This document shows positions 1 to 8,952 of a stretch of 64,000 nt of DNA, in pieces. A program made the translations under genes and the position numbers. The stretch is from Anatilimnocola floriformis (GTDB lineage Bacteria; Planctomycetota; Planctomycetia; Pirellulales; Pirellulaceae): contig NZ_JAMLFW010000001.1 of assembly GCF_024256385.1 (NCBI RefSeq), positions 2,976,001 through 3,040,000 on the forward strand. Reading direction: 5' to 3'. Under the pieces are notes generated by a model. That model was not told the DNA's origin. It worked only from the letters and a program-made list of their open reading frames with translations, and did no database searches. Position 1 is the stretch's first letter, and every line of letters begins with the position of its first letter.

Positions 1-1470
1 GAGCCGATGAGCTGCGGCATTGGCGGCGATTTGTTTGTCATCTATTGGGACAGCAAGACCAAAAAACTCTACGGCCTGAACGGCAGCGGCCGCAGTCCGT
101 ACAACATCTCGCGGCAAAAGTTGCTCGATAAAGGACTGACCGAGATTCCCTTCGATGGTCCTCTCTCTTGGTCGGTGCCAGGCTGCGTCGATGGTTGGGA
201 AACGCTGCGAGCGAAGTTTGGCCGTAAGTCACTTGCGGAAGATATTTCCGCCGCGATTGAAACGGCCGAGGAAGGCTTTCCGGTCTCGGAAGTAATCGGT
301 ACGGCCTGGCGGAGCAGCGCGAAGCATTTGCAGGAATCGCCCGACTCGGCGGCGACCTACTTAATCGATGGCCAGCGAGCTCCTGCAATTGGAGAGGTCT
401 TTCGCAATCCGCGGCTGGCTAATTCATATCGCAAGATTGCCAAGGATGGTCCCGCTGCTTTTTACAAAGGAGACATCGCTGCCGAGATCGTGTCGTTTAG
501 TGAAAAGAACGGCGGCTACTTTTCGTTGAAGGATTTTGCCGATCACACGACGACTTGGATCGAGCCGGTTTCGACGAACTATCGCGGCTACGACGTGTGG
601 GAACTGCCGCCGAACGGCCAAGGGATTGCCGCGCTGCAGATTCTCAATCAGCTGGAACCGTTTGATTTGAAGAAGCTTGGCCATAACTCGGCGGAAATGC
701 TGCATCTGTTTTTGGAAGCGAAGAAGTTGGCCTTTGCCGACCGGGCGAAGTTTTATGCCGATCCCGATTTCGGCAAACTGCCGACGGCGGAACTGATTTC
801 GAAGGACTACGCTCGCAAGCGAGCGCCGCTGATCAACGCCAATCGCGCTGCGAGTGATGTTCCGGCCGGTGATCCGAAATTGGAAACCTGCGACACGGTT
901 TATCTGACCGTCGTCGACAAGGATCGCAACTGCTGCTCGTTCATTCAGAGTATTTACAACGGCTTTGGCTCACAGGTGGTCGCGGGGAACACCGGCTTCG
1001 CGCTGCAGAACCGCGGCTGTCTGTTCGCGCTCGACGACAAGCACCTCAATCGCCTCGAGCCGCACAAACGGCCGTTCCACACGATCATTCCGGCAATGGT
1101 TACCAAAGACGACAAGCCGTGGTTTTGCTACGGCGTGATGGGTGGCGACATGCAGGCTCAAGGCCACGTGCAAATCCTGCTGAACATGATCGACTTCGGC
1201 ATGAACCCGCAAGCGGCAGGCGACGCGGCCCGCGTGATGCACACCGGCAGTGCCGATCCGACGGGAACGCCCGCCGATGGCAGCGGCACGGTGCATGTCG
1301 AAGCGGGCGTGAGCGATGCCGCCGTAGCTGGCCTGAAGGCCAAGGGTCACAAAGTATTCCGCAGCCGCGGTGGTTATGGCGGCTATCAAGGAATTCTTAT
1401 CGACTGGCAAAACGGCGTGCTGCACGGCGCGACCGAACCTCGCAAGGACGGCGCGGCGGTGGGTTACTAA
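1..1470 (+). CDS. gamma-glutamyltransferase family protein, 5' truncated by window edge
   Basis: The reading frame is open from base 1 to a TAA at 1468-1470, so the N-terminus lies outside the window. The visible part (about 489 residues) begins in the GIGGDLF region, which matches the conserved glycine-rich stretch near the start of mature gamma-glutamyltransferases. The segment CDTVYLTVVDKDRN corresponds to the autocleavage site of the family, and the Thr of DTVYLTVVD is the expected nucleophile. FIQSIYNGFGS and VMGGDMQAQGH are further family landmarks. Known members are periplasmic Ntn-hydrolases that hydrolyse or transfer gamma-glutamyl groups from glutathione or related amides. The TVYL context resembles the YwrD-like branch more than E. 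coli Ggt, so the substrate is uncertain. The gene converges on the kinase gene with only 7 bp between stops. Confidence 0.88.
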   Translation, partial: EPMSCGIGGDLFVIYWDSKTKKLYGLNGSGRSPYNISRQKLLDKGLTEIPFDGPLSWSVPGCVDGWETLRAKFGRKSLAEDISAAIETAEEGFPVSEVIGTAWRSSAKHLQESPDSAATYLIDGQRAPAIGEVFRNPRLANSYRKIAKDGPAAFYKGDIAAEIVSFSEKNGGYFSLKDFADHTTTWIEPVSTNYRGYDVWELPPNGQGIAALQILNQLEPFDLKKLGHNSAEMLHLFLEAKKLAFADRAKFYADPDFGKLPTAELISKDYARKRAPLINANRAASDVPAGDPKLETCDTVYLTVVDKDRNCCSFIQSIYNGFGSQVVAGNTGFALQNRGCLFALDDKHLNRLEPHKRPFHTIIPAMVTKDDKPWFCYGVMGGDMQAQGHVQILLNMIDFGMNPQAAGDAARVMHTGSADPTGTPADGSGTVHVEAGVSDAAVAGLKAKGHKVFRSRGGYGGYQGILIDWQNGVLHGATEPRKDGAAVGY

Positions 1471-1477
1471 TCTTGCG

Positions 1478-4336
1478 TTACTTACGCAACTGCTGGAACT
1501 CCGCCTCATCGCGCAGCGGCGTTGATTCCAGCAATTCATTCACGCCCTTTTGATCTTTAGCCGCCGCGGCTTGCAGCAGTTGCAGGCAGTGCTCGCGGCA
1601 GTAGGCCGCCGGATCTTGGCCGTTGATTTTGTCCTGGCCTTTCACCGTGGCAGCGAGTGGAATGCACTGCGCGAGAAACCGCGCGGCCTGCAGTTGCTGA
1701 TCGGCGTCTTCAGGATCGAGCGCGGCGAGTTGCACGCTGATGGGGGCTGCAGCCGAGGGTTCGCCTTGAGCGATCAGCCAGGTGGCAAAGGTTTCGAGAT
1801 GATCACATAGCCGGGCGCGATAGGCGACGGCGGCCTCGTTGGCCTTGAGGGCCCGCTGTTGCGATTCGATCGCTTGTTCCCAGTACCGGCGGGCGTCGCT
1901 ATTGGCGGCGCGCTTGGCGAGCAGTTGCGCGGCCGATTGCTGGAACAACCCCAGTTGGCTCCAGACGTCGGCGCGCTCGGGAAATTGCTCGGCGAGGCGT
2001 TGCTGCATTTTCAGTGCGTCGCGCAACGTCAGCTCCGCGGTGGCTTGCTCATCGGCCTGGGCTTGTTCGTGAGCGAGTTGCGAGAGCGCCTTCGTCAGCC
2101 CCTGGCGGAAGTCGGGCGAGTCGGGCTGTTCGGCGGCGAGCAGTTCGAAGGTCTGCCGGGCTGTCTCGATCAGCGAATTGGCTTCGTCTTCGCGTTTGTT
2201 GTCGGAAAGCAAGAGAGCGAGATTCAGCTGCGACGTGGCGAGCTGTTCGCGGTACGCCAGATCGGCGGGAAAGTCGCGGACGAGCTGCGCGAGCAAACCT
2301 TGAGCCCGCGCAAACGCCGTTTCGGCGAGTGCGATCTCTTCGCTGGCCGAGAGCGCCGCGGCGCGGTTGTTTTCGATCACGGCGAGTACGGCCGAGAGCT
2401 CGCTGTTGTCGTGATGAGTTTTCAGAAGCTCGACCAGTTGTCCTTGCGCGTGGTCGAACAACTTTTGAGCGCCGGCGAAATCACCGCGGGCCATGAGCAG
2501 GTTGCCGAAGTTGACGCGGCAGGAATTGAGGGCGAGCTGCAGCGACGGCTCGTCGGGTTTTTCGCTCGTGATTTTTGTATACAGTTCGAGCGCGTGCTGA
2601 AACGCTTTGTCGGCTTCATCAAATTGACCGAGCTGCATCAGCAATCGGCCGAGGTTGTTCTGCGTGGCGGCCTGCGACAGAGTCAGATCGGCGCTTTCGG
2701 CGCGGCGCTGAGCCTGGTCCTTCCACTGCTCCTCGACTTCGCGAAACAGCCGTTCCGCTGCGGCGGTTTGTCCCTGTTGTTCGGCGAGCAGGCCGGCGTT
2801 GTTGAGCGCGGCGGCCAGTTCACGATGGGCAAGAGCGTTGCTCGCATCATGCGCCGAGATCCACGTCAGCTTGCGGATGGCGTCGCTGTAATTGGCTGCG
2901 GCGGCAGGGAATTTTCCGAGCAGTCGTTCGATGTCTGCCATCTGCCGCTGAGCTCTCGCCGATTGCAGGTGGAGCCGCGTGTCGTTGGGATTCTCGTTCT
3001 GCAATTGGCGGCAGAGAGCATACGCCCAGTCGAGCAGTTGCCGGCGATGTGGCGACGACCGCGGCAAGTTGGCGAGATGGCCGGTGCTCAACTCGGTAAG
3101 AAGCTCATCGATCGCTTGTTGCGATCCGAGCAGATTCGCTTCGGCGCGGTTGCGCTGCTCGGTCGTGTTGGCCAGCTCGCGCGACATCTGGCCGTTATGC
3201 CAGATCAGGCCGGCGACGATGAGGAGCGGAATGAGAATCGCCACGCCAATCGCGAGGGCCGCGGCGGGATGACGGCGGCTCCATTTGTATGATTTTTCCC
3301 AGGGCGTCGTGGGACGGGTGATGATCGTTTCGCCGCGGAGATAGCGTTCGAGTTCATCGGCCAACTCGGCAGCCGAGGCGTATCGCTGCCGCGGTGATTT
3401 CTCCAGGCACTTGAGGCAAATCGTTTCGAGATCGCGCGGAATCTCGGGACGCAGTTGCCGCGGCGGAGTGGCATCGGCGGTCATCACCAGCCGTAGCGTG
3501 TCCATCACGTCGACACCGCGATACGGCGGCAGGCCGGTGAGCATTTCGTACAAGATGACACCCAGCGCATGAACATCGCAGGCCGGGCTGATGTTGCGGG
3601 TGACGCCGGTGGCTTGCTCCGGCGCCATGTAGGCCGGGGTGCCGAGGATGTCGCCGGTGCGGGTTTGGTTGTCTTGATCTTGCCGCCGAGCCAGGCCGAA
3701 GTCGGTGACGCGCGGTTGCGAAGACGCGCCTTGCAGCAGAATGTTGCCCGGCTTCAGGTCGCGATGGATGATGCCCAGCTGATGCGCAAAGTGCATCGCC
3801 CGCGCGATCGTCGCGACAGTCTCTGCCGTCCAGCGCGGGTTCTGCGGCTGACCGTTGATTCGCTGCGCGAGCGTGCCGCCGTCGATGAATTCGAGCGCGA
3901 GATAACTCATCCGCGGCGCGTCGCCCACTTCATACATGCGGACGATGTGCGGATGCTCGAGGCGAGCAACCGCTTCGGCTTCGCTGCGAAAGCGGGCGAT
4001 CCACGATTCGTCGCCGATGGCTGGGTGATGCAGAATCTTCAAAGCAACGATGCGCTGCGGCTTTAACTGCCGGGCTTTGTAGACCACGGCCATCCCGCCG
4101 CGGCCGAGTTCTTCGAGAAGTTCGTAACCGGGGATTTCGGGGAGCGGTTGTTCGTTTTGTTGCAAATCGATTTGTGCTGCAGCGCCGGGTTCGCCGCACA
4201 CCGGACACCAGGTGGAGTGGCCGCCACCCGCGACCGTGTCTTCCGTCGCCGCGACGGTGTTCGCCGCGACAGAAACTTGCCAGCGATGCCCGTGCGGGCA
4301 CTTGAGCTGGACGTCGGTTTCATCAAGGGTTGGCAT
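1478..4336 (-). CDS. serine/threonine protein kinase with N-terminal zinc ribbon and C-terminal TPR array
   Basis: This 952-residue protein starts with a short zinc-ribbon-like segment (Cys13/His17 and Cys44/Cys47). A Hanks-type kinase domain follows at about residues 71-345. It has the glycine loop GRGGMAVVY, the ATP-anchoring Lys100, the catalytic HRDLKPGN, DFG and MAPEQA motifs, so it should be active. A single hydrophobic segment near residues 355-380 is a likely transmembrane helix. The remaining ~550 residues are helical TPR-like repeats, expected to face the other side of the membrane. This is the standard planctomycete PknB/TPR architecture. The start ATG at 4334-4336 gives the complete zinc ribbon. 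It lies upstream of no other same-strand gene, but the caspase-like gene at 4642-6648 is transcribed towards it. The ligand or substrate cannot be read from sequence. Confidence 0.93.
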   Translation of the reverse strand: MPTLDETDVQLKCPHGHRWQVSVAANTVAATEDTVAGGGHSTWCPVCGEPGAAAQIDLQQNEQPLPEIPGYELLEELGRGGMAVVYKARQLKPQRIVALKILHHPAIGDESWIARFRSEAEAVARLEHPHIVRMYEVGDAPRMSYLALEFIDGGTLAQRINGQPQNPRWTAETVATIARAMHFAHQLGIIHRDLKPGNILLQGASSQPRVTDFGLARRQDQDNQTRTGDILGTPAYMAPEQATGVTRNISPACDVHALGVILYEMLTGLPPYRGVDVMDTLRLVMTADATPPRQLRPEIPRDLETICLKCLEKSPRQRYASAAELADELERYLRGETIITRPTTPWEKSYKWSRRHPAAALAIGVAILIPLLIVAGLIWHNGQMSRELANTTEQRNRAEANLLGSQQAIDELLTELSTGHLANLPRSSPHRRQLLDWAYALCRQLQNENPNDTRLHLQSARAQRQMADIERLLGKFPAAAANYSDAIRKLTWISAHDASNALAHRELAAALNNAGLLAEQQGQTAAAERLFREVEEQWKDQAQRRAESADLTLSQAATQNNLGRLLMQLGQFDEADKAFQHALELYTKITSEKPDEPSLQLALNSCRVNFGNLLMARGDFAGAQKLFDHAQGQLVELLKTHHDNSELSAVLAVIENNRAAALSASEEIALAETAFARAQGLLAQLVRDFPADLAYREQLATSQLNLALLLSDNKREDEANSLIETARQTFELLAAEQPDSPDFRQGLTKALSQLAHEQAQADEQATAELTLRDALKMQQRLAEQFPERADVWSQLGLFQQSAAQLLAKRAANSDARRYWEQAIESQQRALKANEAAVAYRARLCDHLETFATWLIAQGEPSAAAPISVQLAALDPEDADQQLQAARFLAQCIPLAATVKGQDKINGQDPAAYCREHCLQLLQAAAAKDQKGVNELLESTPLRDEAEFQQLRK

Positions 4337-4369
4337 GGGGATGTCTTAGTCGTTCTAACTTCTTGGACC

Positions 4370-4574
4370 CCACCGAGCTTGCTCGGTGGTGAAGTGATTT
4401 TGCACTAGCCTCGTTCGAAAACCATCTTCCGTCCCCGCCGACCTTGGTGGGTGGAGCGAATGATTCACCGTTGCGTTGCAATCATATGCTCCACCGAGCA
4501 AGCTCGGCGGGGGCAAAGCGATTCAATCCTCGGTACTAGTGCAGAATCAGGGCTCCACTGAGCAAGCTCAGTGG
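4370..4574. repeat. three related palindromes, CCACCGAGC-NN-GCTCGGTGG type
   Basis: Three short hairpins of one family lie in the 305-bp gap between the kinase and the caspase-like gene. They are at 4370-4389 (arms CCACCGAGC and GCTCGGTGG around TT), 4491-4510 (one G:T-type arm change, loop AA) and 4555-4574 (arms CCACTGAGC and GCTCAGTGG, loop AA). The compensated change in the third copy (C to T on one arm, G to A on the other) keeps pairing, which points to selection on the fold. A degenerate fourth relative may lie at about 4435-4455. No coding frame is supported in the gap. Confidence 0.75.
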
Positions 4575-4608
4575 GGGCCAATCAAACACTGGCGACCTCG
4601 TGGTGTCT

Positions 4609-4633
4609 TCTGAATTCTGGCGAATTCAGCTAC
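4609..4633. repeat. 25-bp dispersed palindromic element, copy 1
   Basis: CTGAATTC (4610-4617), TGGC, GAATTCAG (4622-4629) form a perfect 8-bp-arm palindrome. It sits inside a 25-bp unit that recurs exactly at 47794-47818, and in reverse complement at 47748-47772. This copy lies just past the stop of the caspase-like gene, so it could act as a transcript-end hairpin. Confidence 0.8.
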
Positions 4634-4641
4634 ATGGAAAC

Positions 4642-6648
4642 TTACTTCGCTTTGTTGAACTCTTCCGCGTCCATGTAGCGGATATTCACTACGCCGATCA
4701 GGTCGCCGGCTTCGACGTCGTTCCGTTCCTTCAGCTCTTCTTTCGTTTCCCAGGGTTGAACCGTGGTGCCCGAGCGAGCGGCTGTGGCGGTGTAGAACGC
4801 GGCCGTAATCAGGCCCATGCTCTCGGTGAATTCCTTTTGAGCGGCAAGCGATTTGGCGGCGTCGGTGATGACGAATTTTTTCAGACTGCCGGCAGAGCCG
4901 GTCTCGGTGACAAAGCCGCGGAAGGCCCACAGCCGCTGCGGATTCTTCGCGGAATCCAGAATCCATTCGCGAGCTTCATCGAGCTTGACGATTGGCGCGA
5001 TCTCGACTGTTTGCACACCCTTTTCGCCCTTCAGCGTTTGTGGCAGCGTATTCAAACCGTCGATGAGCAACTTGACGCAGACGTTCTCTTGGTTGAGCAG
5101 CTTCACCTGCACTTCGTATACTTCGCCGTTGCGAACCGGGATGACGTAGTCATTGCCGCGGAAGACACCTTTGCGTTCCTGGCCGTTGATGACGACCGAG
5201 ATGCGATAAGGAAAGCGTGGGTCCTTCATCGGATGGGCCTGGCCCGCTTTTTCATCGAGCTTGGGGATGAGCTCGCTCTCTTGATTCGACAAGCCAGGGA
5301 CCGGCGGCGGACGATCTTCGGGCTTGATGGCCACGCTGTGACCGAGCATCGCCCATTCCTGTTCGCTGAGCAGAGCCGAGCCGCCGGCAGCACCGGCGAG
5401 CGATTCGGTTTCGATGTTCTGCAGCTTGCATTGCAGCGTAATCGTTTTGTTTTGCCGATGACGGAGCGTACCGCAGACAATGGCAGGCATGCCGCCCAGA
5501 TCCTTCGAGAGTTTTTGCATGGCTTCGGGCGAGCCGAGCTGATCGACGGTGAACTTGTTCTTTTTCAGTGCGGCGATGAGCCGACTGCTGTCGATCACTT
5601 CGCAAGTGCCCGATTCGAGCAACGTCTTTTCCAGTTCCGCAGTGCACCAGCGGCCAAGCGAACCAAAGCCGGTGTTCAGAGCTTCGCCGAACGGCGTGTC
5701 GGCGGTGAATTGCAGCACGCCGACCTTTTTGATGCCCCGTTCTTGCATCGACCAAGACATTTGCTTGGCCATGTCTTGAATCAAGTGCTTGAGCTTGGTC
5801 GGCACGAGTTCGAGCACCACCGGCGAACCGCTGCCGCCGCGAATGATGCGGACCGGCGTTTGTGGCCGATGGAGCTGCGTCTTGGCGGTGTGGGTCACGT
5901 TTTTGAAGACGTATTTGTTGAGCTCGTCGATATCGATCTCGGCGTCGCCATTTTCATCGGCGTGGCCGGCCAGGCCTTGATTGAGCCAATAGGTGAAGAG
6001 CGATTGCTTCTTCTCGGCCCAGATCTGGCTCTTTTCGTCACCGGTCGAGCTGGCGAGCGTGACCACTCCTTCGATATCGCGGAAGGGTTCGCCGAGATCT
6101 TTTGCGCTGGCGCCCTTGATCGACTCTTCTCCTTTTTCCGTACCGGCATGGCAGGAATCGAGCACGAGGAGCTTGAATTGCGCGGGGCAAGCGGCGAGTT
6201 GCTCGCGTAGCCAGGCGACAGACACGCCCGTCGCGGCGGGATTGGCGGGATCGCAATCGAGGGGCGCGAGATAAAGGCTGCCGTCCTGCGAACGGAAACC
6301 GTGACCGCTGAAGTAAACGATCAGCCGATCGTTTTTGGTCGGCTTGCGAAGATACTTCGGCAGCATCTCGAGCAGGCTGGAACGCATCGGCTTGAAGTTG
6401 GCATCGGGCGAGCTCTCGATGAACTGAATCACCCGTTCGCCCGGAATGCCACCGCGTTCGCGGAGGATTTTGGCGAGTTGGTCGACGTCGTTCATCGTGT
6501 AGGTGAGCGGCGTGGCCTTTTGATAATTCTCGCAGCCGATGAGCACAGCCCATTGGCGCGAATTGCTTTCCGCCCGAACACTTCCGCTGGCAAGTGCGAT
6601 GAGGCAGAGCAAGGCAAAGGAAAGGAGCGGCGACAGGCGAATTGACAT
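4642..6648 (-). CDS. secreted caspase-family (C14) protease with EF-hand-like loop and C-terminal envelope domain
   Basis: The ATG at 6646-6648 was chosen because GGAG lies about 8 bases upstream and the protein then starts with a clean signal peptide (MSIRLSPLLSFALLCLIALA). An upstream in-frame start at 6693 would bury it. The 668-residue product has a caspase-like fold at about residues 31-270. His116 (YFSGHG) and Cys166 (LDSCHAG) form the catalytic dyad. Residues 231-242 (DENGDAEIDIDE) match an EF-hand calcium loop at positions 1, 3, 5, 7, 9 and 12. The middle region (LQFTADTPFGE to VCGTLRH) recalls FlgO/CsgG-like lipoprotein domains, and the tail is unassigned. It is first in a run of caspase and CHAT proteins. 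Substrate unknown; export predicted. Confidence 0.9.
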   Translation of the reverse strand: MSIRLSPLLSFALLCLIALASGSVRAESNSRQWAVLIGCENYQKATPLTYTMNDVDQLAKILRERGGIPGERVIQFIESSPDANFKPMRSSLLEMLPKYLRKPTKNDRLIVYFSGHGFRSQDGSLYLAPLDCDPANPAATGVSVAWLREQLAACPAQFKLLVLDSCHAGTEKGEESIKGASAKDLGEPFRDIEGVVTLASSTGDEKSQIWAEKKQSLFTYWLNQGLAGHADENGDAEIDIDELNKYVFKNVTHTAKTQLHRPQTPVRIIRGGSGSPVVLELVPTKLKHLIQDMAKQMSWSMQERGIKKVGVLQFTADTPFGEALNTGFGSLGRWCTAELEKTLLESGTCEVIDSSRLIAALKKNKFTVDQLGSPEAMQKLSKDLGGMPAIVCGTLRHRQNKTITLQCKLQNIETESLAGAAGGSALLSEQEWAMLGHSVAIKPEDRPPPVPGLSNQESELIPKLDEKAGQAHPMKDPRFPYRISVVINGQERKGVFRGNDYVIPVRNGEVYEVQVKLLNQENVCVKLLIDGLNTLPQTLKGEKGVQTVEIAPIVKLDEAREWILDSAKNPQRLWAFRGFVTETGSAGSLKKFVITDAAKSLAAQKEFTESMGLITAAFYTATAARSGTTVQPWETKEELKERNDVEAGDLIGVVNIRYMDAEEFNKAK

Positions 6649-7326
6649 CGGGTGGACTCCGGAAAATCGGCGAGATTTCTCGTAACTGCCCAATATACAA
6701 ACGCCTGTTCGGCTTGTGACAGCAAAAAGCCAAGAGGGAATTGGTCAGCTTACGGAAACGATAGATGGCAGCCGCGAAATGAATTGAATGCGGCAGAGTG
6801 ATGGCGTATTTTGAGTTCCGCTTGCGGATCGGATTGTCGGGAGCCTCGCCCTCCCGGTGAAAAATTCGGCGAAACTTGTCTTGCAGCCACCTAAGTCATA
6901 TAATGCACGTTTGTCCACATTTTCGTCGGTGAGAGATTGCCGAGCGGCCGTTCGCGGTGCGCGCGGATCGAGAGGCAGTCGAAACGGTCGCCGCGGCGAT
7001 TTTGGGAAGTTAAATCGAGGTTATCGAGGGTTATGGCGCTGTTATAAAAACACCTCCTGCAAGGGAGGAAAGGGTTATAGTTATTACCCCTTATAACACC
7101 CAATAATCGGCGCAAAGCAGGTCCCATCAAAGGGTTGCAGATTCGCGAAAAATTTGATTCCCGGTTATATAACACCGCTCCAAGAACGCACCGGAAAACC
7201 AACTGATCGGCCAGTGATGTGGGAAAGGCAGAGGCAGCAACGGGCGGCTGCTGTCACAAATGTCCAACCTGAGTGTACGGACTGGAAACATCCCCTGGCT
7301 TTTGCAAATTCAACGCCGGAGTTCCC
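6649..7326. other. 678-bp intergenic region between divergent caspase-like genes
   Basis: This long gap separates the start of the minus-strand caspase-like gene from that of the plus-strand DUF4384-caspase gene. Both promoters should therefore lie here. No convincing reading frame was found. The right half is rich in GGTTAT/TATAACC motifs (listed separately) and has a small CCTCC/GGAGG hairpin near 7053-7068. A single TTGTCCACA at 6911-6919 matches a DnaA box in form, but it is alone. Confidence 0.6.
7019..7176. promoter_or_regulatory. cluster of GGTTAT / ATAAC half-sites upstream of caspase-like gene
   Basis: In about 160 bp there are GGTTATC (7019-7025), GGTTAT (7029-7034), GTTATAA (7041-7047), GGTTATAG (7073-7080), TTATAAC (7091-7097) and a near-palindromic GGTTATATAAC (7163-7173). 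The density and mixed orientation suggest multiple binding sites for one regulator. The same motif recurs in the gap upstream of enolase. The function is inferred only from clustering. Confidence 0.5.
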
Positions 7327-8883
7327 ATGAAACGCTTCCTTACTCGTTGGTTCACTTCACTCGCGGCGGTCGCCCTCGCTGGCCCGTTGCTGGCCAATTC
7401 GCTGTTTGCGGCTGACCCAGTGCAGGCGAACGCCGCGCCGCCGGCGATCGCCGATCGCATCTTTAATGACAAGCCTTCGTTCCTGGTGGCGGCTTCGCTC
7501 AATCGCCCGACGCGCGACTATCGCGAAGGGGACTCGCTGTCGGTCAGCGTCAACGCCGAGGAAGACGCCTACGTCTACGTCCTCTATCAACAGGCCGATG
7601 GGCAGGTCTTTCAGATCTTTCCGAACAAGATTCAGAAGAACAATCTGGTGAAGGCCCGCGAGGCCGTCCGCGTGCCGGCCGAGAGCGATCTCTTTCGCTG
7701 GGTGGTCGGCAAGCCGTTTGGCAAAGAGTGCGTGAAGGTGATCGCGACCAAAGAACCGGTCGATGTGCTCTCGCAGCCGGAGTTGCTCAAGGGCCGGTTT
7801 AATCCGGTGAGCAAGCAAGCGCTGAAGGGCATCGAAGTCGAACTCGGTAAGGACAAGCCGATTCGCTGGGCCGAGACCGATGTCGAGCTGAACACCTACG
7901 CCAATACGCAAACGCCTGAAGCCCGCGCAGCGAAGCGCGTGGGAGTGTTCTTCGGCGTGTCGGAGCACAAGTACGACAAGTACCTCGTTGCCGCCAACGG
8001 CGATAAGGCTTCGAAGAATTTGCACGCGTCGCATCGCGATGCACTTAAGTTTTCCGAAGCCATGCGAGTTTCTGGCCGGCTCGACGCCATCAAGGTCTTT
8101 ACCAACGAGCAAGCGACCAAATCCAACATGCAAGAAGCGATCACGCAGTGGCTGCCGTCGGTCTCGCGGCCTGGCGACACGGTGGTCATCTATTTCTCGG
8201 GCCACACCGGCCAAATGCCCGATACCAGCGGCGACGAAGCCGACGGCTTGGATGAATTTATCGTGCCGCACGACATGCTCGGCGTGTCGCAATTCAACGC
8301 GTTGGCGCAGCTCTACAAAGAGAAGAAGCTATCGGAACGAGAAGCACAACAATTTGAACAACTGCTAAGTGAAGTGGAACAACTCGGGCCGAACCCGGAG
8401 TTGAAGATGGTCGAGGCGACCACCGTGAGCGACGACTTGATGGCCCGTTGGGTGCAACGGCTCGACGGTCGACAGGTGATCTTCATCAGCGACAGTTGCC
8501 ACAGCGGCGGCTTCGTGGCGAACGAAACCAACTTCAAAGGTTCCTCGCCAGAAACGAAATTCGACTTCCTGCAAGGCGAAGCCACTCGCTTGAAGAATCT
8601 CGGCCAAGGCGAGCAGGCAGTCCTCTGTGCCGCGCACGCCAACGAAGTGGCCCACGAACGCCGCGAGGCCGACATGAGCGTGCTCACCTACTGCCTCGTA
8701 AAGTTCCTCGAACAACCGACCGGCGCCCAAAAGCTGGAAGACGGTTTTGCGTTCTGCGATGCCGAGATGAAAAACTACTTCGAGAAACTGAACAAAGACC
8801 TTGAATCCACAGGAAAACGCGTCCCGCCGAGTCATCCCTTCATGCTCAACAACTGTGCGAAGCCGGTGTTTTTGAAACCGTAA
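7327..8883 (+). CDS. secreted DUF4384 plus caspase-domain (C14) protein
   Basis: The ATG at 7327 is preceded by GGAG at a good distance and yields a signal peptide (residues 1-28, cleavage near LFAAD). An upstream in-frame start would not. Residues ~48-145 resemble DUF4384 (SLSVSVNAEEDAYVYVLY, then IFPNK), a beta domain common next to bacterial caspases. The protease domain spans about residues 203-500, with His293 (YFSGHTG) and Cys391 (SDSCHSGG). Nearly 100 residues separate the two, more than in the first caspase of the window, including a charged helical insertion at about 325-355. It is followed 69 bp later by a shorter paralogue with the same domain order. Probably a periplasmic cysteine protease; target unknown. 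Confidence 0.9.
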   Translation: MKRFLTRWFTSLAAVALAGPLLANSLFAADPVQANAAPPAIADRIFNDKPSFLVAASLNRPTRDYREGDSLSVSVNAEEDAYVYVLYQQADGQVFQIFPNKIQKNNLVKAREAVRVPAESDLFRWVVGKPFGKECVKVIATKEPVDVLSQPELLKGRFNPVSKQALKGIEVELGKDKPIRWAETDVELNTYANTQTPEARAAKRVGVFFGVSEHKYDKYLVAANGDKASKNLHASHRDALKFSEAMRVSGRLDAIKVFTNEQATKSNMQEAITQWLPSVSRPGDTVVIYFSGHTGQMPDTSGDEADGLDEFIVPHDMLGVSQFNALAQLYKEKKLSEREAQQFEQLLSEVEQLGPNPELKMVEATTVSDDLMARWVQRLDGRQVIFISDSCHSGGFVANETNFKGSSPETKFDFLQGEATRLKNLGQGEQAVLCAAHANEVAHERREADMSVLTYCLVKFLEQPTGAQKLEDGFAFCDAEMKNYFEKLNKDLESTGKRVPPSHPFMLNNCAKPVFLKP

Positions 8884-8952
8884 GAGCCACGCACTCAGTA
8901 AGTGGAATGCACGTCGTTTCTCGCAAGCTCACAACCAAATTGGAATATTCCC

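Noticed and set aside
1859-3292. Long plus-strand open frame (477 codons) opposite the kinase gene
   Set aside because: It is antisense to the well-supported kinase/TPR gene. Its composition is a mirror of it, and it shows no domain or start signal.
4600-6210. Plus-strand open frame of 536 codons opposite the caspase gene
   Set aside because: Antisense shadow. The minus-strand frame has signal peptide, dyad and ribosome-binding site.
6911-6919. TTGTCCACA, resembling a DnaA box
   Set aside because: One isolated copy, with no dnaA or dnaN nearby, is not enough to propose an origin.
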